DNA from: Palsa-504 sp050698755
GTDB taxonomy: Bacteria; Actinomycetota; Actinomycetes; Streptosporangiales; Streptosporangiaceae
NCBI GenBank assembly: GCA_050698755.1
Contig: JBOHCK010000033.1
Coordinates: 1 to 28,355, forward strand
Direction: 5' to 3'
Length of the DNA: 28,355 nt
A program made the position numbers and the translations under genes. Below the pieces are notes generated by a model. That model was not told the origin of the DNA. It did not search any database and was given only the letters and a program-made list of their open reading frames with translations. Below, in pieces: positions 7,780-15,089 of the stretch (positions are counted from its first letter, which is position 1; every line of letters starts with the position of its first letter).

Positions 7780-8439
7780 CTACGGCGCCAGGCGCCGGAT
7801 GCGCCAGTCGCCGTAGTCGCGGACGTACACCAGCCGGTCGTGCATCCGGTTCAGGCGCCCTTGCCAGAACTCCACGACCTGCGGCTCGATTCTCCACCCG
7901 CCCCAGTGCGGCGGCGGCGGGATCTGCTCCACGCCTGCGAAACGCTGGTCTGCCTCGGCCAGCCTGGCCTCGAGCTCTGCGCGGCTGCCGACCGTTTCCG
8001 ACTGCGGGGATGCCCAGGCGCCGAGCTGGGAACCGCGTGGCCGGGTGGCCCAGTAGGCCGCCGTTTCGGCCGGGTCGACCTTCGCTACGGGGCCGCGTAC
8101 GTGGGCCTGCCGCTGTATGGGGAACCACGGGAAGGTCGCGGAGGCCATGCCGGTAGCCGCCAGGTCGTGGCTCTTGGCGGAGGCGTAGTTGGTGTAGAAG
8201 ACCACGCCGCGGTCATCGAGACCCTTGCACAGCACCGTGCGCGAGGACGGCCGGGCCTGCGCGTCGGCCGTGGCCACGACCATCGCGTTCGGCTCGGGCA
8301 GCCCGGCCTGGGTTGCCTCGGTGAGCCACCGGGCGAGCTGCTCATGCCAGGTGGCCGCCAGGCTGGACTCGTCCAGCGAGCCGAGCTCGTAGGCGACCCG
8401 CATCGTGCGCAACTCCGGCGCGATCTCGCTCTCCGACAT
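7780..8439 (-). CDS. pdxH: Pyridoxamine 5'-phosphate oxidase
   Basis: This 219-residue enzyme oxidises pyridoxine or pyridoxamine 5'-phosphate to pyridoxal 5'-phosphate using FMN and oxygen, in vitamin B6 synthesis and salvage. It acts in the cytoplasm as a homodimer. Family features run in order. PNAMVVATADAQARPSSRTVLCKG and VVFYTNYASAKSHDL form the FMN- and substrate-binding half. FPWFPIQRQAHVRG and SQLGAWASPQSETV follow. The C-terminal signature is WRIEPQVVEFWQGRLNRMHD with a terminal WRIRRLAP. Length is normal for the family and no damage is seen. It starts at ATG 8439, divergent from a lipoprotein gene, with about 80 bases between the starts. It stands alone rather than with other B6 genes. 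Confidence 0.97.
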   Translation of the reverse strand: MSESEIAPELRTMRVAYELGSLDESSLAATWHEQLARWLTEATQAGLPEPNAMVVATADAQARPSSRTVLCKGLDDRGVVFYTNYASAKSHDLAATGMASATFPWFPIQRQAHVRGPVAKVDPAETAAYWATRPRGSQLGAWASPQSETVGSRAELEARLAEADQRFAGVEQIPPPPHWGGWRIEPQVVEFWQGRLNRMHDRLVYVRDYGDWRIRRLAP

Positions 8440-8522
8440 GTACGGACCTCCCGGGACGCCGCAATGCGATCGTGATGGTGCCGTTACCTTATTCGGGTCC
8501 CAGGTTTGTTACCCAGAAATTG

Positions 8523-9008
8523 ATGACAAGACGTAAGGCGTCCGCGGTCGCGGCGGCGTTGATGGTCCCGCTGCTGCTGACCGCGTGCAGTCACGCCGCG
8601 GCCAAGCCCCTTCCCCCGTCGGTGACGCTGGGCTACTGCGGCAGCAACCCGCAGGTGATGCCGGACGTCGTGCTGGTGGTCTGCTCTACCGACGACATCA
8701 CGGCCGAGAACCTGGTCTGGTCCGACTGGGGCGCGCAGTCCGCCCACGCCAAGGGGTCGGCCACGGTAGACCTGTGCGCCTATGGCGATTGCGCGGCCGG
8801 CGACTACATCTCCGTCCCCATCGACATGACCGCCACCAGGATCGTGCACTGCACGAAGACCAGGCGGGCGTACTCGACGCTGCGGTACGTGTTCCCCGGA
8901 GGATCGCCCTTCAAGAGCGTGCCCCTCGTGGCGGATTCCCCCAGCTTCTTCGGCGGGCAGAACCAGCCCGTCCCGCCCAGGGACCAGATGGTCAGCCTCA
9001 CCTGCTGA
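8523..9008 (+). CDS. Secreted lipoprotein, function unknown
   Basis: This 161-residue protein starts at ATG 8523 (MTRRKAS). The frame also opens at 8472, but the 17 extra residues would bury the signal peptide. The N-terminus is a lipoprotein signal with a double arginine, a hydrophobic alanine-rich core and lipobox LTAC at about residues 19-22. The mature domain has several cysteines (LGYCGS, VVCSTDD, DLCAYGDC, VHCTKT, and the last residue). These suggest two or three disulfides in a compact extracellular fold. The motif ITAENLVWSDWG resembles small actinobacterial secreted proteins of unknown role. It is convergent with the PIG-L gene, 18 bases apart. No function is assigned. Confidence 0.75.
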   Translation: MTRRKASAVAAALMVPLLLTACSHAAAKPLPPSVTLGYCGSNPQVMPDVVLVVCSTDDITAENLVWSDWGAQSAHAKGSATVDLCAYGDCAAGDYISVPIDMTATRIVHCTKTRRAYSTLRYVFPGGSPFKSVPLVADSPSFFGGQNQPVPPRDQMVSLTC

Positions 9009-9026
9009 ACCTGCTGAACCGCAGGC

Positions 9027-9821
9027 TCAGCCTTCCCCCACCTCGGCCTGCGCTTGGGCCGCCGCCATCGCCTCGGCCGCGATCGGGGGCGGCGCCTGGA
9101 AGTCCCAGGCCCGGAACAGCACGGCGTTCGGTACGCCCATGGCCCGTCCCTGCAGCGCCGTGAAACCGGTGATCATCAGCCGGGGCGCGGGGTGGCCGGG
9201 GATACCGGCCAGGTACTGGCCGTGCGCCTCGAGGGAGGCGATGCCGCGCTGCAGCGGCTCTCCGGTGATGTCCACGCCGTGGGTCGGCCGCGGGTCCCCG
9301 CCGATGAGCAGCCACCGGACCGAGTGCGGCTCCAGGGCCTCGTCGAGCAGCTCGCGGAAGACCCAGCGGTTGCCGGCGTCGCGCAGCGCGTCCAGCGTGC
9401 ACAGCCCCGCCACCCGGTGATCGGCCTGGTTCAGCCCGACGGCGAACTCGGCGTCCCAGGGCCCGATCACCACGGCGTCCGGCTTGCGCCGGCGGATGAC
9501 GCGCGCGATGTTGCGGCGTATGCCCAGGCCGTACTCGAGCATGCCATCCGGGTGATCGAGGAACTCGACGTCGGTCACGCCGACCGCGCGTGAAGCCGCG
9601 ATCTGCTCTTCGGTGCGCAGCCGCGCGGTCTGCTCCGGCGGGCTGCTGTCCATGCCGGCCTCGCCGCGGGTCAGGAGCAGGTACGAGACTTCGACGCCGC
9701 GCGCGGTCCAGGCCGCGACGGCCGACGATATCCCGTACTCCACGTCGTCCGGGTGCGCGACCACGCACAGCACGCTGCGGAAGGCGTCCTCCGGGACCGG
9801 CGGGACCAGGTCTGGGGTCAT
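9027..9821 (-). CDS. PIG-L family deacetylase
   Basis: This 264-residue zinc-dependent deacetylase is of the PIG-L / LmbE family, which removes acetyl groups from N-acetylglucosaminyl substrates. Known members include MshB in mycothiol synthesis and Mca. The zinc-binding motif AHPDDVEYG sits at about residues 22-30 with the catalytic aspartate. The later histidine is in NQADHRVAG. LTRGEAGMDSS and VTDVEFLDHPDGMLEYG are also family-typical. The C-terminal half differs from MshB, so the true substrate is unknown. It lies 21 bases downstream of the alcohol dehydrogenase on the same strand. The pair is probably co-transcribed and could act on one sugar-like compound, which is inference. Confidence 0.9.
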   Translation of the reverse strand: MTPDLVPPVPEDAFRSVLCVVAHPDDVEYGISSAVAAWTARGVEVSYLLLTRGEAGMDSSPPEQTARLRTEEQIAASRAVGVTDVEFLDHPDGMLEYGLGIRRNIARVIRRRKPDAVVIGPWDAEFAVGLNQADHRVAGLCTLDALRDAGNRWVFRELLDEALEPHSVRWLLIGGDPRPTHGVDITGEPLQRGIASLEAHGQYLAGIPGHPAPRLMITGFTALQGRAMGVPNAVLFRAWDFQAPPPIAAEAMAAAQAQAEVGEG

Positions 9822-9842
9822 GGGCGACAGCGTAGCGGGCGG

Positions 9843-11042
9843 TCAGTGCGCAGGTTCGAGCAGGACCTTGACCGCGCCGGTGCGCCGCGAGTCCTTCAGC
9901 GCCAGCACCGCCTCGTCCCACCGCTCGAGCGGGAAGCGGTGCGTGATGACCGGGGTCAGGTCCATCCCGGCGAGGACGAAGTCGAAGTAGTGCTCCATAG
10001 AGTGCTTGGCGACGCCCCCCACCTCTTCGATGCCGAAGCCGTTCGACCCGATGACGTGCAGCTCCTTGAAGTACAGGGGAGTCCACTCGAAGCGCTTCGG
10101 CGGTTCGACGCCGGAGATCACGAGCGTGCCGCCCGTCTTGAGCAGCCGAAGCGAGGTCTCGACGGTCTCGGTCGACCCGATCGTGTCGTAGACCACCCCC
10201 GGGCCGTCCTGCAGCCAGTCGCGCTTGCTCCACGGCTCGAGCGGCGTCGTCCCGACGCGCCCCGCGACCTGCGCGACAAGTTCGTCGGGCGAGGAGGACA
10301 ACGTGGCGTGCGCGCCCAGGCGGGCCGCGAGCGAGGCCCGCGCCCCCGGTCGCGTCGCCGCCCACACCTCGGTGGCCGGATACAGGTGACGGAGCAGCGC
10401 GATCACCGCGAACGCGAGCGTGCCAGACCCGTAGACCAGCGCGGCCTGCCCGTCGGGCGGCGGCGCGAGCAGGACCGAACGCAGCGACACGCTGACCGGG
10501 TCGGCCAGCACCGCGGCCTCGTCGGACACGCCGTCCGGGATGGCGAACAGCTGCGAGGGGTGCGCGCAGAACCGCTCGGCGTGCGCGCCGTAGGCCGCCG
10601 CGCAGTTCCCCAGGTGGATCGAGACGGGCAGGTTCCCGTAGCGGAAGTTGCGGCACCACGGGTAGCGCCCGGCCTGGCAGGCCTCGCACGGCGGGTCGAT
10701 GCCGCGGGGCCCGCAGGAAAGCCAGGGATTGAGCACCACGCGCTGGCCGGTGTCGCAGCGGCGACCGACCACCTCGTGCCCGAGCACGTGCGGGAAGGAC
10801 ACCAGAGCCGTGAGCGGGTTGTCGCGGGACCCGTTCAGCAGGATCTGCTTAACGTCCGAGCCGCACAGGCCCGAGAAGGTGGTCTCGACCCGCACCCAGT
10901 CCGGCGCCGGGAGCGGGAGGTCGTCGACGTCCTCGATGCGGACCGGCGCGAAGCGGGATACGTACGCGCGCCTGTCCACGCGTCCGCCGACGGCCGAGGC
11001 CGCCTCACGGGCCAGGCTGTGGCGGAACACGAGCGCCTTCAC
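9843..11042 (-). CDS. Zinc-binding alcohol dehydrogenase family protein
   Basis: This 399-residue medium-chain dehydrogenase/reductase has a catalytic GroES-like domain (about residues 1-190) with GLCGSDVKQ and the zinc signature GHEVVGR. The segment CGPRGIDPPCEACQAGRYPWC supplies the cysteines of the structural-zinc lobe. The NAD(P)-binding Rossmann domain follows, with the YGSGTLAFAV loop, then VVYDTIGSTETVE. The C-terminal RRTGAVKVLLEP is typical. GTG 11042 is chosen because of a strong AAGGAGGGG site just upstream. The cysteine lobe has an unusual insertion (GPRGIDPP), seen in some formaldehyde- or sorbitol-dehydrogenase-like members. It probably forms an operon with the PIG-L gene. The substrate is not predictable from sequence. 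Confidence 0.9.
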   Translation of the reverse strand: MKALVFRHSLAREAASAVGGRVDRRAYVSRFAPVRIEDVDDLPLPAPDWVRVETTFSGLCGSDVKQILLNGSRDNPLTALVSFPHVLGHEVVGRRCDTGQRVVLNPWLSCGPRGIDPPCEACQAGRYPWCRNFRYGNLPVSIHLGNCAAAYGAHAERFCAHPSQLFAIPDGVSDEAAVLADPVSVSLRSVLLAPPPDGQAALVYGSGTLAFAVIALLRHLYPATEVWAATRPGARASLAARLGAHATLSSSPDELVAQVAGRVGTTPLEPWSKRDWLQDGPGVVYDTIGSTETVETSLRLLKTGGTLVISGVEPPKRFEWTPLYFKELHVIGSNGFGIEEVGGVAKHSMEHYFDFVLAGMDLTPVITHRFPLERWDEAVLALKDSRRTGAVKVLLEPAH

Positions 11043-11056
11043 GTTGCCCCTCCTTC

Positions 11057-11091
11057 GCCGGGGTCACCCAACCTACCAAGGCGACCCCGGC
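11057..11091 (-). terminator. Stem-loop between the histidine kinase and dehydrogenase genes
   Basis: GCCGGGGTC (11057-11065) and GACCCCGGC (11083-11091) form a perfect 9-bp stem with a 17-base loop. It is about 33 bases past the kinase stop and just before the dehydrogenase ribosome binding site. There is no T tract. It may end the two-component transcript or act in the dehydrogenase leader. Confidence 0.5.
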
Positions 11092-11124
11092 TCGGGACCT
11101 ACGGGGACTTCTACCTCTAGCGCT

Positions 11125-12639
11125 CTACCTCCAGCGCCAGGCGGGCAGGGTGATCGTCATGCGCAGCCCGTGCGGGTAGTTGGCCGCGGCCATCGCCACG
11201 CCCTGGTGGGCGGCGGCGATCTGGCTCACGATGGCCAGGCCGAGGCCGGACCCGGTCCGGTTGGAGGCGGTTCCCGCGCGGAAGAAGCGGTCGAAGATGC
11301 GGGGGAGCTTGTCGGCGGGGACGCCGGGGCCGTCGTCGGTGACCTCGATCGCGATCCGGCCGCTGCCGTCCTGGTGGGCGGTGACGGTGGCGACGGTGCC
11401 CTCGGGCGTGTGGGTCTGCACGTTGGCGAGCAGGTTGTCGACGGCCCGGGACAGCTGCTCCTCGTCGCCCGCCACGGCCAGGCCGGGCTCGATCTCGGCC
11501 TGCCAGGTCCGCGCGGGGTCGGCGACCTGCGCGCGCTCGACGCACTTGCCCACCAGGGCGGTGAGGTCGACCAGGTCGCGCCGCTGGTCCGGGTGCTGGT
11601 CGAGGCGGGCCAGCCGCAGCATGTCGTCGACCAGCCGGCCCATGCGCTGAGCCTCCAGCGTGATCCTGCGCATCGCCTCGTCGACCTGCGAGGGTTCGAC
11701 GAGAGCGCCCTGCTGGTACAGCTCGGCGTTGGCGCACAGGGAGGCCAGCGGGGTGCGCAGCTCGTGGCTGGCGTCGGCGAAGAAGGACCGCATGACCTCC
11801 TGGCTGGCTTCGCGTTCGGCGACGGATGTCTGGATGCGGCCGAGCATCCCGTTCAGGGCGGTACCGAGCCGGCCGACCTCGGTTCCCGTGTCGGTGGGGG
11901 CGACCCGCTCAGTAAGATCACCGGCCGAGATGCGGTCGGCCTGGTGTGCCATCTGCTCGATGGGACGCAGGCCCCGGCGCATGACCAGGCCGACGCCGAG
12001 GAAGATGAGCGCGGCGGCGGCCGCCGAGCCGGCGCCGACGATGAGCTCGAGCTGCCTGACGGTGTTGTTGACGTCGCTGAGGTTGGTCCCGGCGACCAGG
12101 GTGCCCGCCTGCCCGGGGACGGCCATCGACACCACGCGGAACTGGGGAGCCCCGTGGATGGTGGCGATCACCTGCCGGGGCGCCGGGACGGCCGTGACGG
12201 TCTGGCCCTTAGCGCCCGCGGCCGCGGCTGCGACCGTGACCGCGCCATTCGCCTGGGCGTAGTAGTTCAGCTTCGCTATGGCCGGGGGCGTGAGGCCGGG
12301 GCCGCCCTGCAGGTCGACCACCGCGCCCTTGGCGGGCACCCACTCGATGGTGTACGCCCCGACGATGGGCATGCTGCTCCACTGGACGACGCCCGCCTTG
12401 ACCATGCGAGCCTTGGTGAACGCCGGGAGCAGTTCGTTGAGCCGCGGCTTGGTCACTGTCAGCGCCGACTTCAGGGTCACGTCCGTCTGGCCGACCAGGT
12501 ACTTCTTAAGCGCGGTGACCGCGGCGAAGTCGAAGACGGCCAGCACGGCGAGCGTGATCGCCACGACGCCGGCCACCACCTTGGTGCGGAGCTTGCGGCG
12601 GCCGTTGGCGTGCGCGCGGCGCAGGCGTCTAATCATCAT
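11125..12639 (-). CDS. Two-component sensor histidine kinase
   Basis: This membrane histidine kinase of about 504 residues senses an extracytoplasmic signal and phosphorylates the OmpR-type regulator encoded upstream. Order: a basic N-terminus, TM1 at about residues 21-43, and an extracytoplasmic sensor of about 140 residues rich in alanine and valine. TM2 is near LIVGAGSAAAAALIFLGVGL, followed by HAMP (LRPIEQMAHQADRISAGDLT). HisKA carries the phospho-acceptor motif DASHELRTPL. The ATPase domain has N box AVDNLLANVQTHTP, G1 VTDDGPGVP, F box FDRFFRAG and G2 GSGLGLAIV. ATG 12639 is preferred over 12675 because AAGGGA lies at the right distance. The start region overlaps the regulator stop by about 10 bases, showing coupling. 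Confidence 0.95.
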   Translation of the reverse strand: MMIRRLRRAHANGRRKLRTKVVAGVVAITLAVLAVFDFAAVTALKKYLVGQTDVTLKSALTVTKPRLNELLPAFTKARMVKAGVVQWSSMPIVGAYTIEWVPAKGAVVDLQGGPGLTPPAIAKLNYYAQANGAVTVAAAAAGAKGQTVTAVPAPRQVIATIHGAPQFRVVSMAVPGQAGTLVAGTNLSDVNNTVRQLELIVGAGSAAAAALIFLGVGLVMRRGLRPIEQMAHQADRISAGDLTERVAPTDTGTEVGRLGTALNGMLGRIQTSVAEREASQEVMRSFFADASHELRTPLASLCANAELYQQGALVEPSQVDEAMRRITLEAQRMGRLVDDMLRLARLDQHPDQRRDLVDLTALVGKCVERAQVADPARTWQAEIEPGLAVAGDEEQLSRAVDNLLANVQTHTPEGTVATVTAHQDGSGRIAIEVTDDGPGVPADKLPRIFDRFFRAGTASNRTGSGLGLAIVSQIAAAHQGVAMAAANYPHGLRMTITLPAWRWR

Positions 12640-13387
12640 CGATATTCCCTTCATCGCCGGGGTCTTCGGTCTCACCTGGCCGGGGCAGGCGGAGGCTGTA
12701 GCCGACGGCCCGCTGGGTATGGATCAAATCAGGCCCGTACCTGGCCAGTTTGCGCCGCAGGTACGCGACGTAGGTCGACACTACGGTGGTTGACCCGCGG
12801 AAGTCGTAGTCCCACACGTGATCAAGTAGCTGGTCCCTGGTCAGGACCCGCCCGGGGTTGAGCATCAGGTAGCGCAGCAGCCGGAATTCGGTGGGTGACA
12901 GCTCGATGAGATGACCGCACCTGCGGACCTCGTAGGTCTCCTGGTCGAGTTGCATGTCCGCGAACGCGAGCACGGGCCCGGCGGCGCTGGGGCGCGTCCG
13001 GCGCAGCACGGTCCGGATCCTGGCCGCCAGTTCCTCCAGCCCGAACGGCTTGGTCATGTAGTCGTCGCCGCCGATGCTCAGTCCCTCGACCTTGTCGGCC
13101 TGGGTGTCCCTGGCGGTCAGGAAGATGACCGGGACCTGCCGGCCGTCGCGGCGCAGGCGGCGCACGATGTCGAAGCCGTCGGTATCGGGCAGCATGACGT
13201 CGAGGACGACCAGGTCGAACGGGCGGTCCCTGGCCATGCGCAGGGCCTCGGCACCGGTCTCCGCGGTGGTCACCTCGAACCCGAGGAACCGGAGCGACGC
13301 GGCGACCGCATCACGCAGGAACGGCTCGTCGTCGACCACGAGCAGTTCGCCGTGATCGGCGGGCCGGTCCGCCGCCGGGTCAGCCAT
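12629..13387 (-). CDS. OmpR/PhoB-family response regulator
   Basis: This 252-residue regulator has an N-terminal receiver domain. VVDDEP supplies the acidic pair, LVVLDVMLPDTDGF the phospho-acceptor aspartate, FLTARD the switch threonine, and DDYMTKPFG the conserved lysine. The C-terminal winged helix (about residues 145-235) shows ELSPTEFRLLRYLMLNPGRVLTR and VSTYVAYLRRKL, with the terminal YSLRL. The ATG at 13387 has a good GGAAGGAG site. It is the first gene of the operon with the histidine kinase and is divergent from a secreted protein gene. Repeated GTGTGA boxes lie between them and are probably its own binding sites. The acidic C-terminal tail (GDEGNIDDD) overlaps the kinase start. Confidence 0.95.
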   Translation of the reverse strand: MADPAADRPADHGELLVVDDEPFLRDAVAASLRFLGFEVTTAETGAEALRMARDRPFDLVVLDVMLPDTDGFDIVRRLRRDGRQVPVIFLTARDTQADKVEGLSIGGDDYMTKPFGLEELAARIRTVLRRTRPSAAGPVLAFADMQLDQETYEVRRCGHLIELSPTEFRLLRYLMLNPGRVLTRDQLLDHVWDYDFRGSTTVVSTYVAYLRRKLARYGPDLIHTQRAVGYSLRLPRPGETEDPGDEGNIDDD

Positions 13388-13440
13388 CGCCTTGACTCCT
13401 TCCCCCTCGCGGGTTATCCGACCACGTCATCGCGAACAAC

Positions 13441-13500
13441 GCGTGTGACCTGCGTGCGAGTTTCGTGTGAGCCCTTCACTCACGCGGAACTCACACGCGA
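13441..13500. promoter_or_regulatory. Cluster of GTGTGA boxes between the response regulator and the secreted protein
   Basis: CGTGTGA occurs on the plus strand at 13443-13449 and 13465-13471, 22 bases apart. On the minus strand its relatives CGCGTGA and CGTGTGA lie at 13481-13487 and 13492-13498, 11 bases apart. The outer copies form the inverted pair CGCGTGTGA / TCACACGCG. OmpR-type regulators bind direct repeats at 10-11 base spacing, so these are probable regulator sites controlling both divergent genes. The assignment is inference. Confidence 0.55.
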
Positions 13501-13594
13501 TCCCGGCGGACCTCAGGCACTGTCCGCATACGTTCCGCTCTATGGTCACCCCTGGCCATGACCAGAACGCAACAACACGGAGGGAAGAATTAGC

Positions 13595-14113
13595 GTGAAG
13601 CGCATCGTGGCGGTGGCCGCCTTGATCGTCACCATGCTCGCCGTCCCCGCGGCGACGGCCATGGCCAGCACCGCGGGATCCGGCTCCGGCCACCCTGGGC
13701 AGGGCCAGTTCGTGTGCCCGCCGCCCTACCTGCTCCACCACCGGCCCCACTTCCGGCGCGTGAACCGCAACCGGCACCTGAACCGCTACCGGCACCAGCG
13801 GCCCAGGCGCAACCTGGCCTGCTCGGTTCAGGTGCCGTTCCCGCCGCAGTCCCAGAACTGCCCGTCGGGCTTCGCCTACGGCCAGCCGCAGTCCTTCACC
13901 TTCGACGTGGCGTCGGGCAGCAGCACGGTCTACGAGGTCTCCGGGCCGACGCTGGCCCCGGCGGAGGAGTTCACCTACGACGGCACCACCTACACCATCT
14001 GGTCAGTTAACCCCGGCGACAACAGCTTCACCATGTCGGCGGACGGGTCGCTGTACGTCAACGGCGGGCCGGGCATCACCGACGCCACCGGACACCTTTT
14101 CTGCTCTGGCTGA
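13595..14113 (+). CDS. Secreted His/Arg-rich protein, probable two-component target
   Basis: This 172-residue protein starts at GTG 13595, 11 bases after a GGAGGG site. It has a signal peptide (MKRIVAVAALIVTMLAV, probably cleaved after TAMAS, about residue 25). A basic region at about residues 45-72 alternates histidine, arginine and asparagine (RVNRNRHLNRYRHQ) and could bind metal, nucleic acid or acidic polymers. The C-terminal half (about residues 78-172) has four cysteines and a beta-rich pattern (YDGTTYTIWSVNPGD). I know no named family. It is divergent from the OmpR-type regulator, with probable binding boxes between them, so its expression is likely set by that system. A role as secreted sensor partner or cell-envelope protein is a guess. 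Confidence 0.7.
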   Translation: MKRIVAVAALIVTMLAVPAATAMASTAGSGSGHPGQGQFVCPPPYLLHHRPHFRRVNRNRHLNRYRHQRPRRNLACSVQVPFPPQSQNCPSGFAYGQPQSFTFDVASGSSTVYEVSGPTLAPAEEFTYDGTTYTIWSVNPGDNSFTMSADGSLYVNGGPGITDATGHLFCSG

Positions 14114-14129
14114 GGCGGGTGCGCGGAAT

Positions 14130-14156
14130 ACCGGATCTTCTACGGGGGGATCCGGT
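14130..14156 (+). terminator. Stem-loop after the secreted protein gene
   Basis: ACCGGATC (14130-14137) pairs perfectly with GATCCGGT (14149-14156) across an 11-base loop. The following bases are GTTCCCC. It is 17 bases past the stop and is a probable terminator. Confidence 0.55.
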
Positions 14157-14195
14157 GTTCCCCGGACCCGCACCACCGCCGTTCGGGCAAAAAGT

Positions 14196-14208
14196 GATCT
14201 TCAAGATC
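14196..14208. other. 13-bp palindrome upstream of the ArsR operon
   Basis: GATCTT-C-AAGATC is a perfect inverted repeat about 100 bases upstream of the ArsR-family start. It may be a regulator site or the basal part of the promoter region. No other support is visible. Confidence 0.35.
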
Positions 14209-14251
14209 GCTGGCGGCCGAGTGCACACTTGAACGACCCCACGGGGCATCG

Positions 14252-14267
14252 GTAACATTGGTGTTAC
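14252..14267. promoter_or_regulatory. Perfect palindrome, probable ArsR-family operator
   Basis: GTAACA-TTGG-TGTTAC is a perfect 16-base inverted repeat 40 bases upstream of the ArsR-family GTG. A related half-site GGTTACC lies at 14279-14285. The size and place fit an autoregulatory operator for a dimeric winged-helix repressor. The claim rests on position and symmetry. Confidence 0.6.
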
Positions 14268-14307
14268 GGTAGAGTGCTGGTTACCGAACACGAGGGGAGC
14301 CGGGGAC

Positions 14308-14631
14308 GTGGAGCACGCGCGGGCCAGCGGTGACCCGTTCGAGGCGCTCGGGGACCCGCACCGGCGCGACATCCTGCGCCTGCTCAGCGAGGGCGACAAG
14401 CCGGTCAACCAGATCGCCGCGGCGCTGCCGATCAGCCGTCCCGCGGTATCCCGCCACCTGCGCCTGCTCAAGGAGGCCGGCCTGGTGTCGGAACAGGCCC
14501 ACGGCACGCTGCGGATCTACCACCTGCGCGAAGAGGGCTTGCACGCCGTCCAGGCCTACCTCGAGCGGGTATGGGGAGACGCCGGCCGACGGTTCCGGCT
14601 GATGGCCGAGAACACCGAACCCCGGCCATGA
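14308..14631 (+). CDS. ArsR-family transcriptional regulator
   Basis: This 107-residue winged-helix repressor-type protein shows FEALGDPHRRDILRLLSEG, then the recognition region VNQIAAALPISRPAVSRHLRLLKEAGLVSE and the wing GTLRIYHL. This is the ArsR pattern found in many actinobacterial AHSA1-linked regulators. No metal-binding cysteine pair (CVC) is present, so it is not a classical arsenic sensor. The start is GTG 14308 after GAGGGGAGC. Its stop overlaps the start of the SRPBCC gene (ATGA, 14628-14631), and a third gene follows with another overlap. The three form a tight operon behind a likely operator. The regulator probably represses its own operon in response to an unknown ligand. Confidence 0.92.
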   Translation: MEHARASGDPFEALGDPHRRDILRLLSEGDKPVNQIAAALPISRPAVSRHLRLLKEAGLVSEQAHGTLRIYHLREEGLHAVQAYLERVWGDAGRRFRLMAENTEPRP

Positions 14632-15089
14632 GCATGCCGACTTCCCCGCTGCGGCTGGACTTCGAGGTCGCCTGCCCCGCCGAGCACGCGTTCAGCGTGT
14701 GGACCTCGGGGCTGGGCACCTGGTGGCCGCCCGATCACACGGTCACCGGGCGCGCCGAGCGCATCGTCCTCGAGGGCGGCGTGGGCGGCCGGATCTACGA
14801 GCGCACCGCCGAAGGCGTCGAGCACGAGTGGGGCGAGGTGACGGTCTGGCAGCCCCCGGCCCGGCTGGGCTACCTGTGGTACCTGGGGCGGGACCCTGCC
14901 GAGGCCACTGAGGTGGAGATCAGGTTCCTGGCCCAGGGCGCCGCGGCCACGAAGATCGAGATCGAGCACCGCGGCTGGGAACGCCTGGGCCCGGATGGTG
15001 AGCAGTGGCGCGACCGCAATCGCGCCGGCTGGCAGTCCCTCTTGCCGCACTTCGCGGCAGCCATCGAGCAAACGGAAGGAGACCACTGA
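14628..15089 (+). CDS. SRPBCC (AHSA1-like) domain protein
   Basis: This 153-residue protein is of the START-like SRPBCC fold, in the AHSA1 / activator-of-Hsp90-homologue subgroup. It has a hydrophobic ligand cavity. Hallmarks are FEVACPAEHAFSVWTSGLGTWWP, then GGRIYERTAEGVEHEWGEVTVWQPP and the C-terminal helix HRGWERLGPDGEQWRDR. These proteins commonly pair with an ArsR-type regulator, as here, with an ATGA overlap. ATG 14628 is taken as start; a second ATG lies at 14634. The next gene begins at TGATG, so translation is coupled. The ligand and biological role are unknown. The family and the operon are confidently recognised. Confidence 0.88.
   Translation: MSMPTSPLRLDFEVACPAEHAFSVWTSGLGTWWPPDHTVTGRAERIVLEGGVGGRIYERTAEGVEHEWGEVTVWQPPARLGYLWYLGRDPAEATEVEIRFLAQGAAATKIEIEHRGWERLGPDGEQWRDRNRAGWQSLLPHFAAAIEQTEGDH

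Noticed and set aside
9001..9018. Two copies of CCTGCTGAA at the end of the lipoprotein gene
   Set aside because: A short repeat of nine bases at a convergent gene end, too short to carry meaning beyond chance in this composition.
8998..10689. Long open frame on the minus strand over the PIG-L and dehydrogenase genes
   Set aside because: Arginine/alanine-rich shadow frame. The PIG-L and dehydrogenase motifs lie in other frames of this strand.
10699..12861. Long open frame on the plus strand across the histidine kinase and dehydrogenase genes
   Set aside because: Opposite-strand shadow of two well-recognised genes. Its translation has no family pattern and arises from GC-rich third-codon bias.
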